Below, piece after piece: positions 19,844-27,444 of a stretch of DNA of 64,000 nucleotides (positions are counted from its first letter, which is position 1; each line of letters begins with the position of its first letter). Position numbers and translations under genes: made by a program. Under the pieces are notes generated by a model. It was not told where the DNA came from, ran no database searches, and saw only the letters and a program-made list of their open reading frames with translations. The DNA comes from Leisingera sp. S132 (GTDB taxonomy: Bacteria; Pseudomonadota; Alphaproteobacteria; Rhodobacterales; Rhodobacteraceae), in contig NZ_CP083553.1 of NCBI RefSeq assembly GCF_025144465.1, positions 990,001-1,054,000 of the forward strand. The letters are read 5' to 3'.

Positions 19844-19972
19844 CGGTACACTCCCTCTCTTGCCAGAAATGTTCCCAAAAATTCGCATTCACTCCGGACC
19901 AGTCTCAGGGGGCAGGACCAATGCCAGCTCGGATCCGCACAGTGAATTCCTCACAACACTTGTGCGGTTGGC

Positions 19973-20449
19973 CTACTCCAGTGACGCATGGACGGCAAAC
20001 TGGGTGAGATCGGCCTCCTCAGGAGCGATCATCCGGTAAGTTTCCCTGACGCCGGCGTCTGTCAGTTCGCGAGACACGGTCAGAAGTGTGTTGGGCGCAT
20101 GTTCGCTGCAAAGTTCTGCCATCTGTTTCAGCTCTTCAGCGGCCACGGGTAATGCTGCCTTTTCCGAAGGGGCGCCATAGTATGTTACGAAATGCCGCGC
20201 CAGTGTGCATTCAAGTTCCTCGGTTTCCGCAGGCGTGATTTCGGTGACCGCGACGAATGTTACCCTGCCGCAGGTTTCCAGTCCGAACCAGCCGTTCGCA
20301 AAGGCCTGGCGTGCCTTCCCGGTTAAGTCAGCCTCGGTCCAGTTGGAAAACTCAAACCCCCCGGAAAGGCACCATTCACCGGTGCGCGCAGGGCTGTGGT
20401 AAACCCGGGTATCTGATTCATCGAAATGGATTGCGCGGGCGAGTTTCAT
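19973..20449 (-). CDS. DUF6505 family protein
   Basis: 158 residues from ATG 20449. The frame stays open to 20647, but the upstream part has shadow-like composition, and ATG 20449 overlaps the stop of the preceding gene (ATGA). The sequence begins MKLARAIHFDESDTRVYHSPA and contains WCLSGGFEFSNW and RHFVTYYGAP. From memory it matches a family (DUF6505) found next to formate dehydrogenase and mrp genes in Rhodobacterales. There is no signal peptide, so it is cytoplasmic. Function is unknown; position suggests a role in FDH maturation or regulation. Confidence 0.75.
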   Translation of the reverse strand: MKLARAIHFDESDTRVYHSPARTGEWCLSGGFEFSNWTEADLTGKARQAFANGWFGLETCGRVTFVAVTEITPAETEELECTLARHFVTYYGAPSEKAALPVAAEELKQMAELCSEHAPNTLLTVSRELTDAGVRETYRMIAPEEADLTQFAVHASLE

Positions 20450-21141
20450 GGCTGCTCCAATAGCGTGGTGAGCGGGATCAGATGGGTGCCGGAACCAGTG
20501 CGCAGCAGCATGCCGAAATCTTCGTCGACTCCGGCAAACGTTCCGCTGAGACCCTCCTGGGCAGTTTCCTCGCCCAGACCCCGGGCCAGCCCGCGCCATT
20601 CCGCGTGCAGAACGCGGGCCCCTTCGTTTTCCCAGCGGGTGATCCAATTGAGGGTGTGGCGGGCCCAGCCCTCGATGACGTCGCCGGGCTGAACATCAGC
20701 GCAGCCTTCGGCATAAAGCGCGGTCCGGTCAGGGGTAAAGCCAGGATCTTCGGAAGGCCAGAGCGGCAGGGTCAGGCTGATGACCAGCCAGCCGGGCACA
20801 GCATCAAGGCCGTTTGTATCGCTCGCCGCTCGCAGCGCTCCGCATCGGGCTCCATTTAGATACAGTGTTCCGTCCCAGCCAAGATGCACGGCGACCTCCG
20901 GCGGGGCAAGTGCGCCAAGTGCGTTCTGGAAACTGACACCGCACAGCGGCAGCATAGTCATCGCTTGCCGCAGCGGAACATCGGGTGCCAGAACAATTGC
21001 AGCTTCCAGCCGCGGCGCATCCAAGCTGTAGCACACAAGGCCGGCGTCGCAACCCAGCACGGCCCGGCGGCAGGCCGTGGCAAAGGGATCTTCTGGACAG
21101 GGTTCACCCTGCATTAAAGGGGGAAAGCGCAATTCACTCAT
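20446..21141 (-). CDS. Biotin/lipoate-ligase-like protein (DUF4444)
   Basis: 231 residues. The central part (LGWDGTLYLNGARCGALR, PGWLVISLTLPLW) resembles the biotin protein ligase/lipoate ligase fold, and the C-terminal segment the DUF4444 extension (VDEDFGMLLRTGSGTHLIPL), which is SH3-like as in BirA. The canonical ligase motif GRGRxGR is not visible, so classical biotin ligase activity is doubtful. It overlaps mrp and the DUF6505 gene by 4 nt on each side, so the three form one operon. The link with FDH neighbours hints at an accessory role in cofactor handling, which is inference. Confidence 0.72.
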   Translation of the reverse strand: MSELRFPPLMQGEPCPEDPFATACRRAVLGCDAGLVCYSLDAPRLEAAIVLAPDVPLRQAMTMLPLCGVSFQNALGALAPPEVAVHLGWDGTLYLNGARCGALRAASDTNGLDAVPGWLVISLTLPLWPSEDPGFTPDRTALYAEGCADVQPGDVIEGWARHTLNWITRWENEGARVLHAEWRGLARGLGEETAQEGLSGTFAGVDEDFGMLLRTGSGTHLIPLTTLLEQP

Positions 21142-22196
21142 GCCATGCCCTGTTGAATCAAGTGTTCCGCTATCCGGTGAAATGCTTGTGCCCGTGCGCC
21201 GTCTGGCTGGGCCACCGTGACTGGCGCGCCGCCGTCCGCTGCAAGACGGATCTGCATGTCCAGCGGCACTTCGGCAAGCAGGGGTACACCAAGTTTCGCG
21301 GCTTCAGCCGCAACGCCGCCGTGACCGAACACATGCTCTTCGTGGCCGCAATTGGAGCAGACATGGGTAGACATGTTTTCAATCATTCCGGCGATCGGCA
21401 CATTGAGCTGCTTGAACATGTCGATGCCCTTGCGGGCGTCTAGAAGTGCGATGTCCTGAGGGGTAGAAACGACAATTGCTCCATCAACGCGGGCTTTCTG
21501 TGCCAGTGTCATCTGCACGTCGCCAGTGCCAGGCGGCAGGTCCACGATCAGCACATCCAGCGCGCCCCATTGCACCTGCATCATCATTTGCTGAAGCGCC
21601 CCCATCAGCATCGGGCCGCGCCAGACCACAGCCTGATCCTCGTTTGTCATCAGGCCGATGGACATCATGGTCACACCATGGTTGCGCAGCGGCAGGATCG
21701 TCTTTCCATCCGGCGAGGATGGGCGGCCTGAGACACCCAGCATTCGGGGTTGCGAGGGACCGTAGACGTCAGCGTCCAGCAGGCCGACCCGGCGGCCCCG
21801 GGCGGCAAGGGCGCAGGCAAGGTTTGCGGAAACCGTAGATTTTCCGACGCCGCCCTTGCCGGATGCAACTGCCAGTATACGCTCAACACCCGGGATTGAC
21901 TGGGGTCCCTGCGGCTGGGCAGGTGCCTTGGGTTTCAGGTCCGGCGGCGCCTTGGCGGAATGGCCGGTCAGCACGATGGAAACCTGATCAATGCCATCCA
22001 TTTCCTGCAGCCGGTTCTCGGCCTCGGTTTTGACTGCCTGATACTGGGGGGCATGTTCCGGCGCAATTTCCATCACGAAACGCACAGTGGTGCCATCAAG
22101 ATTCAGTGCCCGCGTAACGCCGCTGGCGACGATATCACCGCCCAGCACCGGGTCTTTAATGCTTTTAAGGACCTCTAAAACGGCCTCTCTGCTCAT
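21138..22196 (-). CDS. mrp: Mrp/NBP35-type iron-sulfur carrier ATPase
   Basis: 352 residues. Residues 1-80 form the MIP18-like (DUF59) domain seen in many Mrp proteins. The P-loop deviant Walker A is GKGGVGKST at 113-121, followed by DADVYGPSQP and DLPPGTGD. The Cys pair C280/C283 (HVCSNCG) is the Fe-S-binding CxxC of the ApbC/Mrp family. These cytoplasmic ATPases carry and transfer Fe-S clusters. It starts an operon of three overlapping genes and is divergent from the cytochrome gene. Proximity to a formate dehydrogenase rich in clusters suggests it serves that enzyme. Confidence 0.92.
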   Translation of the reverse strand: MSREAVLEVLKSIKDPVLGGDIVASGVTRALNLDGTTVRFVMEIAPEHAPQYQAVKTEAENRLQEMDGIDQVSIVLTGHSAKAPPDLKPKAPAQPQGPQSIPGVERILAVASGKGGVGKSTVSANLACALAARGRRVGLLDADVYGPSQPRMLGVSGRPSSPDGKTILPLRNHGVTMMSIGLMTNEDQAVVWRGPMLMGALQQMMMQVQWGALDVLIVDLPPGTGDVQMTLAQKARVDGAIVVSTPQDIALLDARKGIDMFKQLNVPIAGMIENMSTHVCSNCGHEEHVFGHGGVAAEAAKLGVPLLAEVPLDMQIRLAADGGAPVTVAQPDGARAQAFHRIAEHLIQQGMA

Positions 22197-22255
22197 CTTG
22201 TGTTTCCTTCCTGCCGTTGACGTGCCGGAGAGTGCGCGCCTAGGCTGATCCCGTC

Positions 22256-22999
22256 ATGCATGCGGGATATCTGGTTATAATAGTCTGGCTTCTGATGCCT
22301 TTCACCGCTGCCGCCGAGGAGGCCCGGCTGGTGCGGCTCCATGCGCCGAAGGTGCTGGAAGACAGCGGGTTGTTGCGCCACATCCTGCCGCGGTTCACGC
22401 TGAAAACGCAAGTCAAGGTGGAACTTGTCGGCCTGGATGCCGCCGACCTGATCCTGGGGGCGGAGGGTGAAGCCTTGTTCGCGGGTGCAGGTGCTACCTG
22501 GCACATGCAGCGGATGCGGCAGGGTCACCAAGGAGCCGATAAACTGGCCGGCTGGCTGCGCTCGGAAGTGGGCAGGCGCGCAATTCGTGGCTTTGCGCCC
22601 GAAGGCGTGTCCCTTTTTGCAGTGGTGGAGGCTGGCTCGGCTGATCCGGTTTCTGAGGGAACGGCGGGCGATGCGGCGCTGGGGCTGGAAGTGGCGCAGG
22701 CGGAATGCAGCCGTTGCCATGTTGTGGCAGAGGGCGCGGGGATAGCTGGAATTGGCTCGACCCCTAGTTTCCGGGTGCTGCGCAGCCTCGCTGATTGGGA
22801 AGAGCGTTTTGCAGCTTTCTACGCGCTGAACCCGCATCCGGCATTCACGGTTGTCGAGGAGGTTACCGAACCCTTTCCTGAGGACCGGCCGCCGCCCGTG
22901 TACCCGGTGACCCTGACTCTGGAGGATTTGGAGGCGCTTCTGGCCTATGCCGCCGCGCTGGCGCCGGCGGACTTGGGGGCACCGCTGCAGCATCAGTGA
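22256..22999 (+). CDS. Exported protein: TupA-like segment joined to cytochrome c domain
   Basis: 247 residues with a signal peptide (MHAGYLVIIVWLLMPFTAAA). Residues 23-125 resemble parts of tungstate-binding TupA: VLEDSGLLRHILPRFTLKTQVKVELVGLD matches its N-terminal lobe, and LAGWLRSEVGRRAIRGFAPEGVSLF its C-terminal end. The middle of a normal TupA is missing. One haem c site follows at 151-155 (CSRCH). It is periplasmic and probably carries electrons. Its 3' end overlaps the convergent polyferredoxin gene by 7 nt. Beside a Mo/W formate dehydrogenase this combination is striking, but metal binding is unproven. Confidence 0.75.
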   Translation: MHAGYLVIIVWLLMPFTAAAEEARLVRLHAPKVLEDSGLLRHILPRFTLKTQVKVELVGLDAADLILGAEGEALFAGAGATWHMQRMRQGHQGADKLAGWLRSEVGRRAIRGFAPEGVSLFAVVEAGSADPVSEGTAGDAALGLEVAQAECSRCHVVAEGAGIAGIGSTPSFRVLRSLADWEERFAAFYALNPHPAFTVVEEVTEPFPEDRPPPVYPVTLTLEDLEALLAYAAALAPADLGAPLQHQ

Positions 23000-24942
23000 T
23001 CGCGGCGCTTGCTGAGATAGTCGTCTGTGGTGCGCGGCCGCGGGCGTTCGCCGCCGGCAAAGGGGCTGCTGTCGGCGTGGAACTGCGCGTTCACCCGGCA
23101 GTCATCGCACATCTGGATCATCTTCAGCGCGCCAGGATTCTGATACATACTGTGTGCAGCCAGCTTTTCAGTGATTTTTTCGATTGTGGACTTCACCCCG
23201 AACAGGGCTCCGCATTCGATGCAGGCAAAGGGTTCTTCCTCGTTCAGAACCTGCTGCGTCAGCGCGGCAGGTGTGAGGTCGAGCCGGGGAACCAGGGTGA
23301 TGGCATCTTCCGGGCACACTTTGGTGCAGAGGCCGCATTGCAGGCAAGCGTCCTCCTGGAAGCGCAGCTGCGGCGTGTCAGGGTTATCACCCAGTGCGCC
23401 GGACGGGCACAGCGAGACACAGGACAGGCAAAGAGTGCAGCTTTCCGTGTCAACGGCGACTGCACCATAAGGCGCGCCCTCAGGCAAGTTCAGAACTTCG
23501 GCACCTGGGTTCAGTGCACGGGCCGCCAGGCGGGTGATCTGGCGCCGGTTGCCTAGCGGGCGGACCGGAGCAACGGCTGGCGAAGAAGCTTTGCTGCCGT
23601 ACAGCGCGTCTTCCAGTGCCTCAGGATCATTGAGGTCCAGCATCTGTACCGTGCCTGTGCCGCCGATCGCTTCCGCCAGTCCGACCTGAGCTAGAAGCGC
23701 TTCCGGATCGGTTCCGGGACCGGGCAGCAGCGAAACCTGTGCGAAACCCGCAGCCAGGGCAGCGAGCGCTTCAGCATGGCCGAAGAGGTTCAGGGCGGGG
23801 ACCTCCATCGGTACGGTGTCGGCCGGCAGCCCGCGCCCGTAGCGGGCGGACAGGCGGATCATTTCAGACCCGTGCGCGCCGGAGACCAGCAGCCGCGGCG
23901 CGGCCCCGCCGGCATCCAGATAGGCCTTGGCCAATGTCTGAACACGGCGCATGGTCAGATCCACGGGCGGTGCGTCATAGCTGATGGCGCCTGACGGGCA
24001 GACGGCAGAACAGGCGCCGCAGCCGGCGCAGATCATTGGATCGACGCTGACGTGGTCGCCTGACGGGGTGATTGCGCCCGTGGGGCAAAGGTCCAGGCAG
24101 CGGGAACAGCCCGTCTGTTCTGCCCGGCTATGGGCGCAGAGCAGGGGCTCGGTCCTAACATAAAGCGGCTTCTCAAAAACGCCCGTTAGCTGACTCGCCG
24201 CCAGAACGGCTGCTGCAACCGAAGACGGATGGCCCGGATCCGCACGCAGATAGCCTTCGCGCTTTTCCGGGGCCAGGAACAACGCCGCGCCGCCTCTGAG
24301 GTCGAGAATGATGTCGCACTCCGATTGCCCGCCGTCGCGCGGGCTGCTCCAGCCCAGGGCGCCGCGGCCTCCGGGTTCAGGAACCTGCAGCGCGTCGATG
24401 CGCACTTGAAACTGTCCCAGAGCGCCTGAAGCACTGCGCAGGCTGCCCAGCACAATGTCGTAGTCGCGTGTTGCCGGCTGATCGGGGGCGGCCTCCAGCA
24501 ACACTGTTACCCCCAGCGTGTCTTTCAGTCGCTCGGCGGCATTCAGCGCAACCTCTTCCGGACCTAGGATCAGGCACAGCCCCTCCGAGACCACATCGCG
24601 TGTTTTGGGCGCGGCGCCTGGCAGCAGGGCTTCGGCTGCCAGCGCGGACATTTTGGGTAGTTTGGAGCTGTCATCAGCACTCCACCCGGCGCGGTCCCGC
24701 AGGTCCAGCAGAGCGGGTGAAGGGGCGTTCAATTCCTCCGCCAAGGCTTCGAATGCACGTGCCTCCTGGGTGCAGCAAATAATTGCGTCACCGCCCTGCA
24801 AGGCTGCGGCGGCAAGGTCGATCTGCTTGGTGCAAAGTGCCGTGCAGGCGGGTGGGACGTTCAGGCCGGTTGCCTTGGCAAGACCTTGGGTGTCGACGTC
24901 CTGACTGCCAAGACAATCACATGTTATCAGAGACTTGATCAT
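22993..24942 (-). CDS. 4Fe-4S polyferredoxin
   Basis: 649 residues, no signal peptide. Two classic bacterial ferredoxin cluster pairs are present: CSRCLDLCPTGA and CAGCGACSAVCPSGA (about residues 280-320), and CTLCLSCVSLCPSGA and CLQCGLCTKVCPEDA (502-547). Extra CIEC (574) and CDDC (612) pairs follow. The N-terminal 250 residues lack recognisable motifs except Cys pairs near residues 8-10 and 33-37. It is likely a cytoplasmic electron carrier between formate oxidation and other redox partners. It is divergent from the DUF3305-fdh operon across 342 bp that must carry both promoters. Confidence 0.88.
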   Translation of the reverse strand: MIKSLITCDCLGSQDVDTQGLAKATGLNVPPACTALCTKQIDLAAAALQGGDAIICCTQEARAFEALAEELNAPSPALLDLRDRAGWSADDSSKLPKMSALAAEALLPGAAPKTRDVVSEGLCLILGPEEVALNAAERLKDTLGVTVLLEAAPDQPATRDYDIVLGSLRSASGALGQFQVRIDALQVPEPGGRGALGWSSPRDGGQSECDIILDLRGGAALFLAPEKREGYLRADPGHPSSVAAAVLAASQLTGVFEKPLYVRTEPLLCAHSRAEQTGCSRCLDLCPTGAITPSGDHVSVDPMICAGCGACSAVCPSGAISYDAPPVDLTMRRVQTLAKAYLDAGGAAPRLLVSGAHGSEMIRLSARYGRGLPADTVPMEVPALNLFGHAEALAALAAGFAQVSLLPGPGTDPEALLAQVGLAEAIGGTGTVQMLDLNDPEALEDALYGSKASSPAVAPVRPLGNRRQITRLAARALNPGAEVLNLPEGAPYGAVAVDTESCTLCLSCVSLCPSGALGDNPDTPQLRFQEDACLQCGLCTKVCPEDAITLVPRLDLTPAALTQQVLNEEEPFACIECGALFGVKSTIEKITEKLAAHSMYQNPGALKMIQMCDDCRVNAQFHADSSPFAGGERPRPRTTDDYLSKRRDH

Positions 24943-25284
24943 GGTTTCTTTTCGGCCGCAGCTGAGACTGGCAGCCTTTTACCCCCTGTTTCTTGCTTTG
25001 ATTAAGACGCGATTCGAACGCTGCCACAACCGGTTTTCTGGCGACGCAGTCTGGCCGGCAGTCCGGGATCAGGGGGCAGCGCAGGGGGTGATTCGCCGCC
25101 GCGGCACCGACCTGAAATGACTGAGTATTTTTGTCGAAATAGACAAATCGTCCGATGGCCCGAGCCTGTGTCAGGCAGGCTGCCCAAATTGACCGGAAAC
25201 GCGGAGGAATGCGGGTGCATGCAATTCCGCGCTTTGCCGGTGGCGGGCAGTGACGCAGTCTGAAGGCAGGGGAGGAAGTACCGG
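24943..25284. promoter_or_regulatory. Divergent promoter region of the formate dehydrogenase locus
   Basis: 342 bp without a credible gene, between the polyferredoxin (minus) and DUF3305 (plus) genes. It contains an inverted repeat TTTGTC-N6-GACAAA at 25130-25147, a plausible operator for a dimeric regulator. Candidates are the response regulator encoded at 33647 or another redox/formate regulator. A strong ribosome-binding site (GGAGG at about 25271-25275) serves the plus-strand operon. Assignment of the operator is inference. Confidence 0.5.
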
Positions 25285-25848
25285 TTGATCCATAATCCGA
25301 AAATGTACCGGACCATGCCGCTCGGCATTGTGCTGCGCAAATCCCGCGGGATAACCCGCTGGGTGCCGTGGTGCTGGCGGGCGGTTGCTGTGCTTCCCGG
25401 AGCAGCGCCTGCGAACTGGCATGAAATGCGCCGTGAAGACGATGCGGTGGAATACCACGCCGCTACCCTGACGCTGGAGCTGCACGGGGCCGAGGCGGAA
25501 GCCTATCATCATGGGCTGAATGCCGAGGTGCCGAGCGTCTATGTCGTGATGCGGGAGCAGCAGGGCGATGCCCCGCTGGAGTTGCTGCTGGTCACCGCTT
25601 CGCCCTATGAGGCACAGGATTACACAGACAGCGGCGAGGAAATCGTCGAGAAGATCCCGATGCCCTCCGCATTGAAAGCCTGGGTCTGGGACTTTGTAGA
25701 TGCCTTTTATGAAGAGGAAGTCTTCGTCAAACGCCGCCGTGACAAGAAACGGGTGGATCTGGCTGAAGATGGTATTGGTGATCCCCGCATTGCCCAGGTG
25801 GCAGATGTCTACCGATCGCCCTCGCTTCTGAAGCGGAGGCTGCAATGA
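25285..25848 (+). CDS. DUF3305 protein, FDH-associated
   Basis: 187 residues from TTG 25285, about 9 nt after GGAGG; ATG 25303 or 25315 are alternatives. The sequence MPLGIVLRKSRGITRWVPWCWRAVAVLPGA and the acidic middle match the DUF3305 family as I remember it, which occurs almost only upstream of formate dehydrogenase genes in Proteobacteria. It has no membrane segment and is presumably a cytoplasmic assembly factor. It is the first gene of a long plus-strand operon, and its stop overlaps the next start by 4 nt. Confidence 0.8.
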   Translation: MIHNPKMYRTMPLGIVLRKSRGITRWVPWCWRAVAVLPGAAPANWHEMRREDDAVEYHAATLTLELHGAEAEAYHHGLNAEVPSVYVVMREQQGDAPLELLLVTASPYEAQDYTDSGEEIVEKIPMPSALKAWVWDFVDAFYEEEVFVKRRRDKKRVDLAEDGIGDPRIAQVADVYRSPSLLKRRLQ

Positions 25849-26456
25849 TGGATGCCTGGTCCCGCCGCCGGGCAGCTGTTGCTGCCGAAGCCCGCGACGG
25901 AGAACGGCAGGCAGCTGCGCAGGCGGCAGCGGAGCTGGAGACGCAGCAAGCCGGGAAAAGCGATGCGGAACTGCTGGAGGAGCTTGGGCTGCCGGAGCCT
26001 GAAACATTGGAGGCAGGGGAGGATTTCAGCCGGTTCTTGAGCGATGCCGTGCCGGCAAGGCTGAAGACCCGGGCGTTGCGCTGTCTGTGGCGGGTCAATC
26101 CAGTGCTGGCCAATCTGGATGGCCTCGTGGACTACGGCGAGGATTTCACGGACGCAGCCACAGTCATCGAGAACCTGCAAAGCGCTTATCAGATCGGCAA
26201 GGGCATGCTGGCCCATGTGGAGGAATTGGCGCGGCAGGCAGAGGCCGAACAGGACCCTCAGGAGGAGGAAGACCCATCCGGACCTGACGCGGAAGGTGCG
26301 GATATGCCTGAGACTGAGGAGGCGCCCGAGCCAATGGCCGCTGTGGCGATGGAGCACGCGCCTCCTGTCCCCGCAACAGAAGAAGAGCCGGTTTACGCCG
26401 CTGCCCCCAGTGCCCGGCGGATGATTTTCACCTTTGACGAGCATAGGACAGGATGA
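25845..26456 (+). CDS. DUF3306 protein, FDH-associated
   Basis: 203 residues, very acidic in the C-terminal half (EAEQDPQEEEDPSGPDAEG). The N-terminal part MMDAWSRRRAAVAAEA and the core LPEPETLEAGEDFSRFLSDAVPARLKTRALRCLWRVNPVLANLDGLVDYGEDFTDA match the DUF3306 family from memory, the usual partner of DUF3305. It overlaps genes on both sides by 4 nt. Likely an accessory factor for maturation of the dehydrogenase; no enzymatic motif is visible. Confidence 0.82.
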   Translation: MMDAWSRRRAAVAAEARDGERQAAAQAAAELETQQAGKSDAELLEELGLPEPETLEAGEDFSRFLSDAVPARLKTRALRCLWRVNPVLANLDGLVDYGEDFTDAATVIENLQSAYQIGKGMLAHVEELARQAEAEQDPQEEEDPSGPDAEGADMPETEEAPEPMAAVAMEHAPPVPATEEEPVYAAAPSARRMIFTFDEHRTG

Positions 26457-27058
26457 GCGCAGCAGTGGAAACACGAATTGCCGAGGAGGACCGCCTGCGG
26501 GCGGATCTTTACAATTTTCTTGGGCTGATCCTTTCCGGACCGCCGGACCAGATGCTGCTGGACCAGACTGCGGGCCTTGACGGCGACACTTCCGATCTGG
26601 GGCAGGGGATTGCAACACTGGCGAAGCTGGCGAAGCTAACCAAGCCAAAAGCAGCAGAGAGCGAATACAACAAGCTGTTCATCGGTTTGGGCCGGGGTGA
26701 GCTGCTGCCTTATGCCTCCTACTATCTGACCGGGTTTCTGAACGAGAAGCCGCTGGCCGTGCTGCGTCAGGACATGACGGCACGGGGGCTGGCACGGGCA
26801 GAGAACGTGTTTGAGCCTGAAGACAACATCGCCAGCCTGATGGAAATGATGGCCGCGCAGATCGTGGGGCGGTTTGGTGCCCCCGCGTCTCTGGAAGAGC
26901 AAAAGACCTTTTTCAACCGGCACATCGCCCCCTGGGCCGCGCATTTCTTTGCCGATCTGGAAGGGGCCAAGAACTCGGTCTTTTACGCGGCTGTCGGCAG
27001 CGTCGGCCGGGTGTTTATGGACATTGAGAGCGAAGGGTTCCGTCTGAGCGGGGCCTGA
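26453..27058 (+). CDS. TorD/DmsD-family chaperone for formate dehydrogenase
   Basis: 201 residues, all-helical. It contains the family signature EYNKLFIGLGRGELLPYASYYLTGFLNEKPLAVLRQDM (about residues 67-105). These chaperones bind the twin-arginine signal and the apo-form of molybdoenzymes until the cofactor is inserted. The obvious clients are the Tat-signal-bearing alpha subunit (27445) and perhaps the small Tat protein (27145). It follows DUF3306 with a 4-nt overlap. Confidence 0.87.
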   Translation: MSAAVETRIAEEDRLRADLYNFLGLILSGPPDQMLLDQTAGLDGDTSDLGQGIATLAKLAKLTKPKAAESEYNKLFIGLGRGELLPYASYYLTGFLNEKPLAVLRQDMTARGLARAENVFEPEDNIASLMEMMAAQIVGRFGAPASLEEQKTFFNRHIAPWAAHFFADLEGAKNSVFYAAVGSVGRVFMDIESEGFRLSGA

Positions 27059-27144
27059 AGAAACGGGCGGGCGCCAGCGCCGGCCCGCAAGGAGCGGCGG
27101 ATCAGCCGCCGGAACGGAAGAGAAGCAGCAAGGAGGAGGAAAGG

Positions 27145-27330
27145 ATGAGCAAGGAGACCAAGGCATCGCGCCGGGAGTTTCTGAAACTGGCCGGCACGGC
27201 AGCCCCCGCAGCGGCGGTGGCAGTTGCAGCCGGCGGCAAGGAAGCAGAAGCGGCAGAGCCGGATCTGACATCCGAGAAGATGCAGGATACCGCACACACG
27301 CGCGCCTATTTGGAGTCCGCCCGGTTCTGA
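27145..27330 (+). CDS. Small twin-arginine signal protein of the fdh operon
   Basis: 61 residues. The Tat motif SRREFLKLAG is followed by an Ala-rich hydrophobic stretch, and the mature tail is only about 25 residues (EPDLTSEKMQDTAHTRAYLESARF). AAGGAGGA-type ribosome-binding sequence precedes ATG 27145. Small proteins of this kind regularly sit between the TorD-like and alpha-subunit genes in such operons. It may escort the complex through the Tat system or form a minor subunit. Function is not established by the sequence. Confidence 0.8.
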   Translation: MSKETKASRREFLKLAGTAAPAAAVAVAAGGKEAEAAEPDLTSEKMQDTAHTRAYLESARF

Positions 27331-27444
27331 ACCGGACGAGCTGACCCGCCTTCTGGCAACTGGTTGCGTGACGCCCGACCGCCAGAAGCAGATTTCACAG
27401 TTACCAAGCAAGCGGGCGTATCCGCAGGCAAGGGAGAGAGAAAC

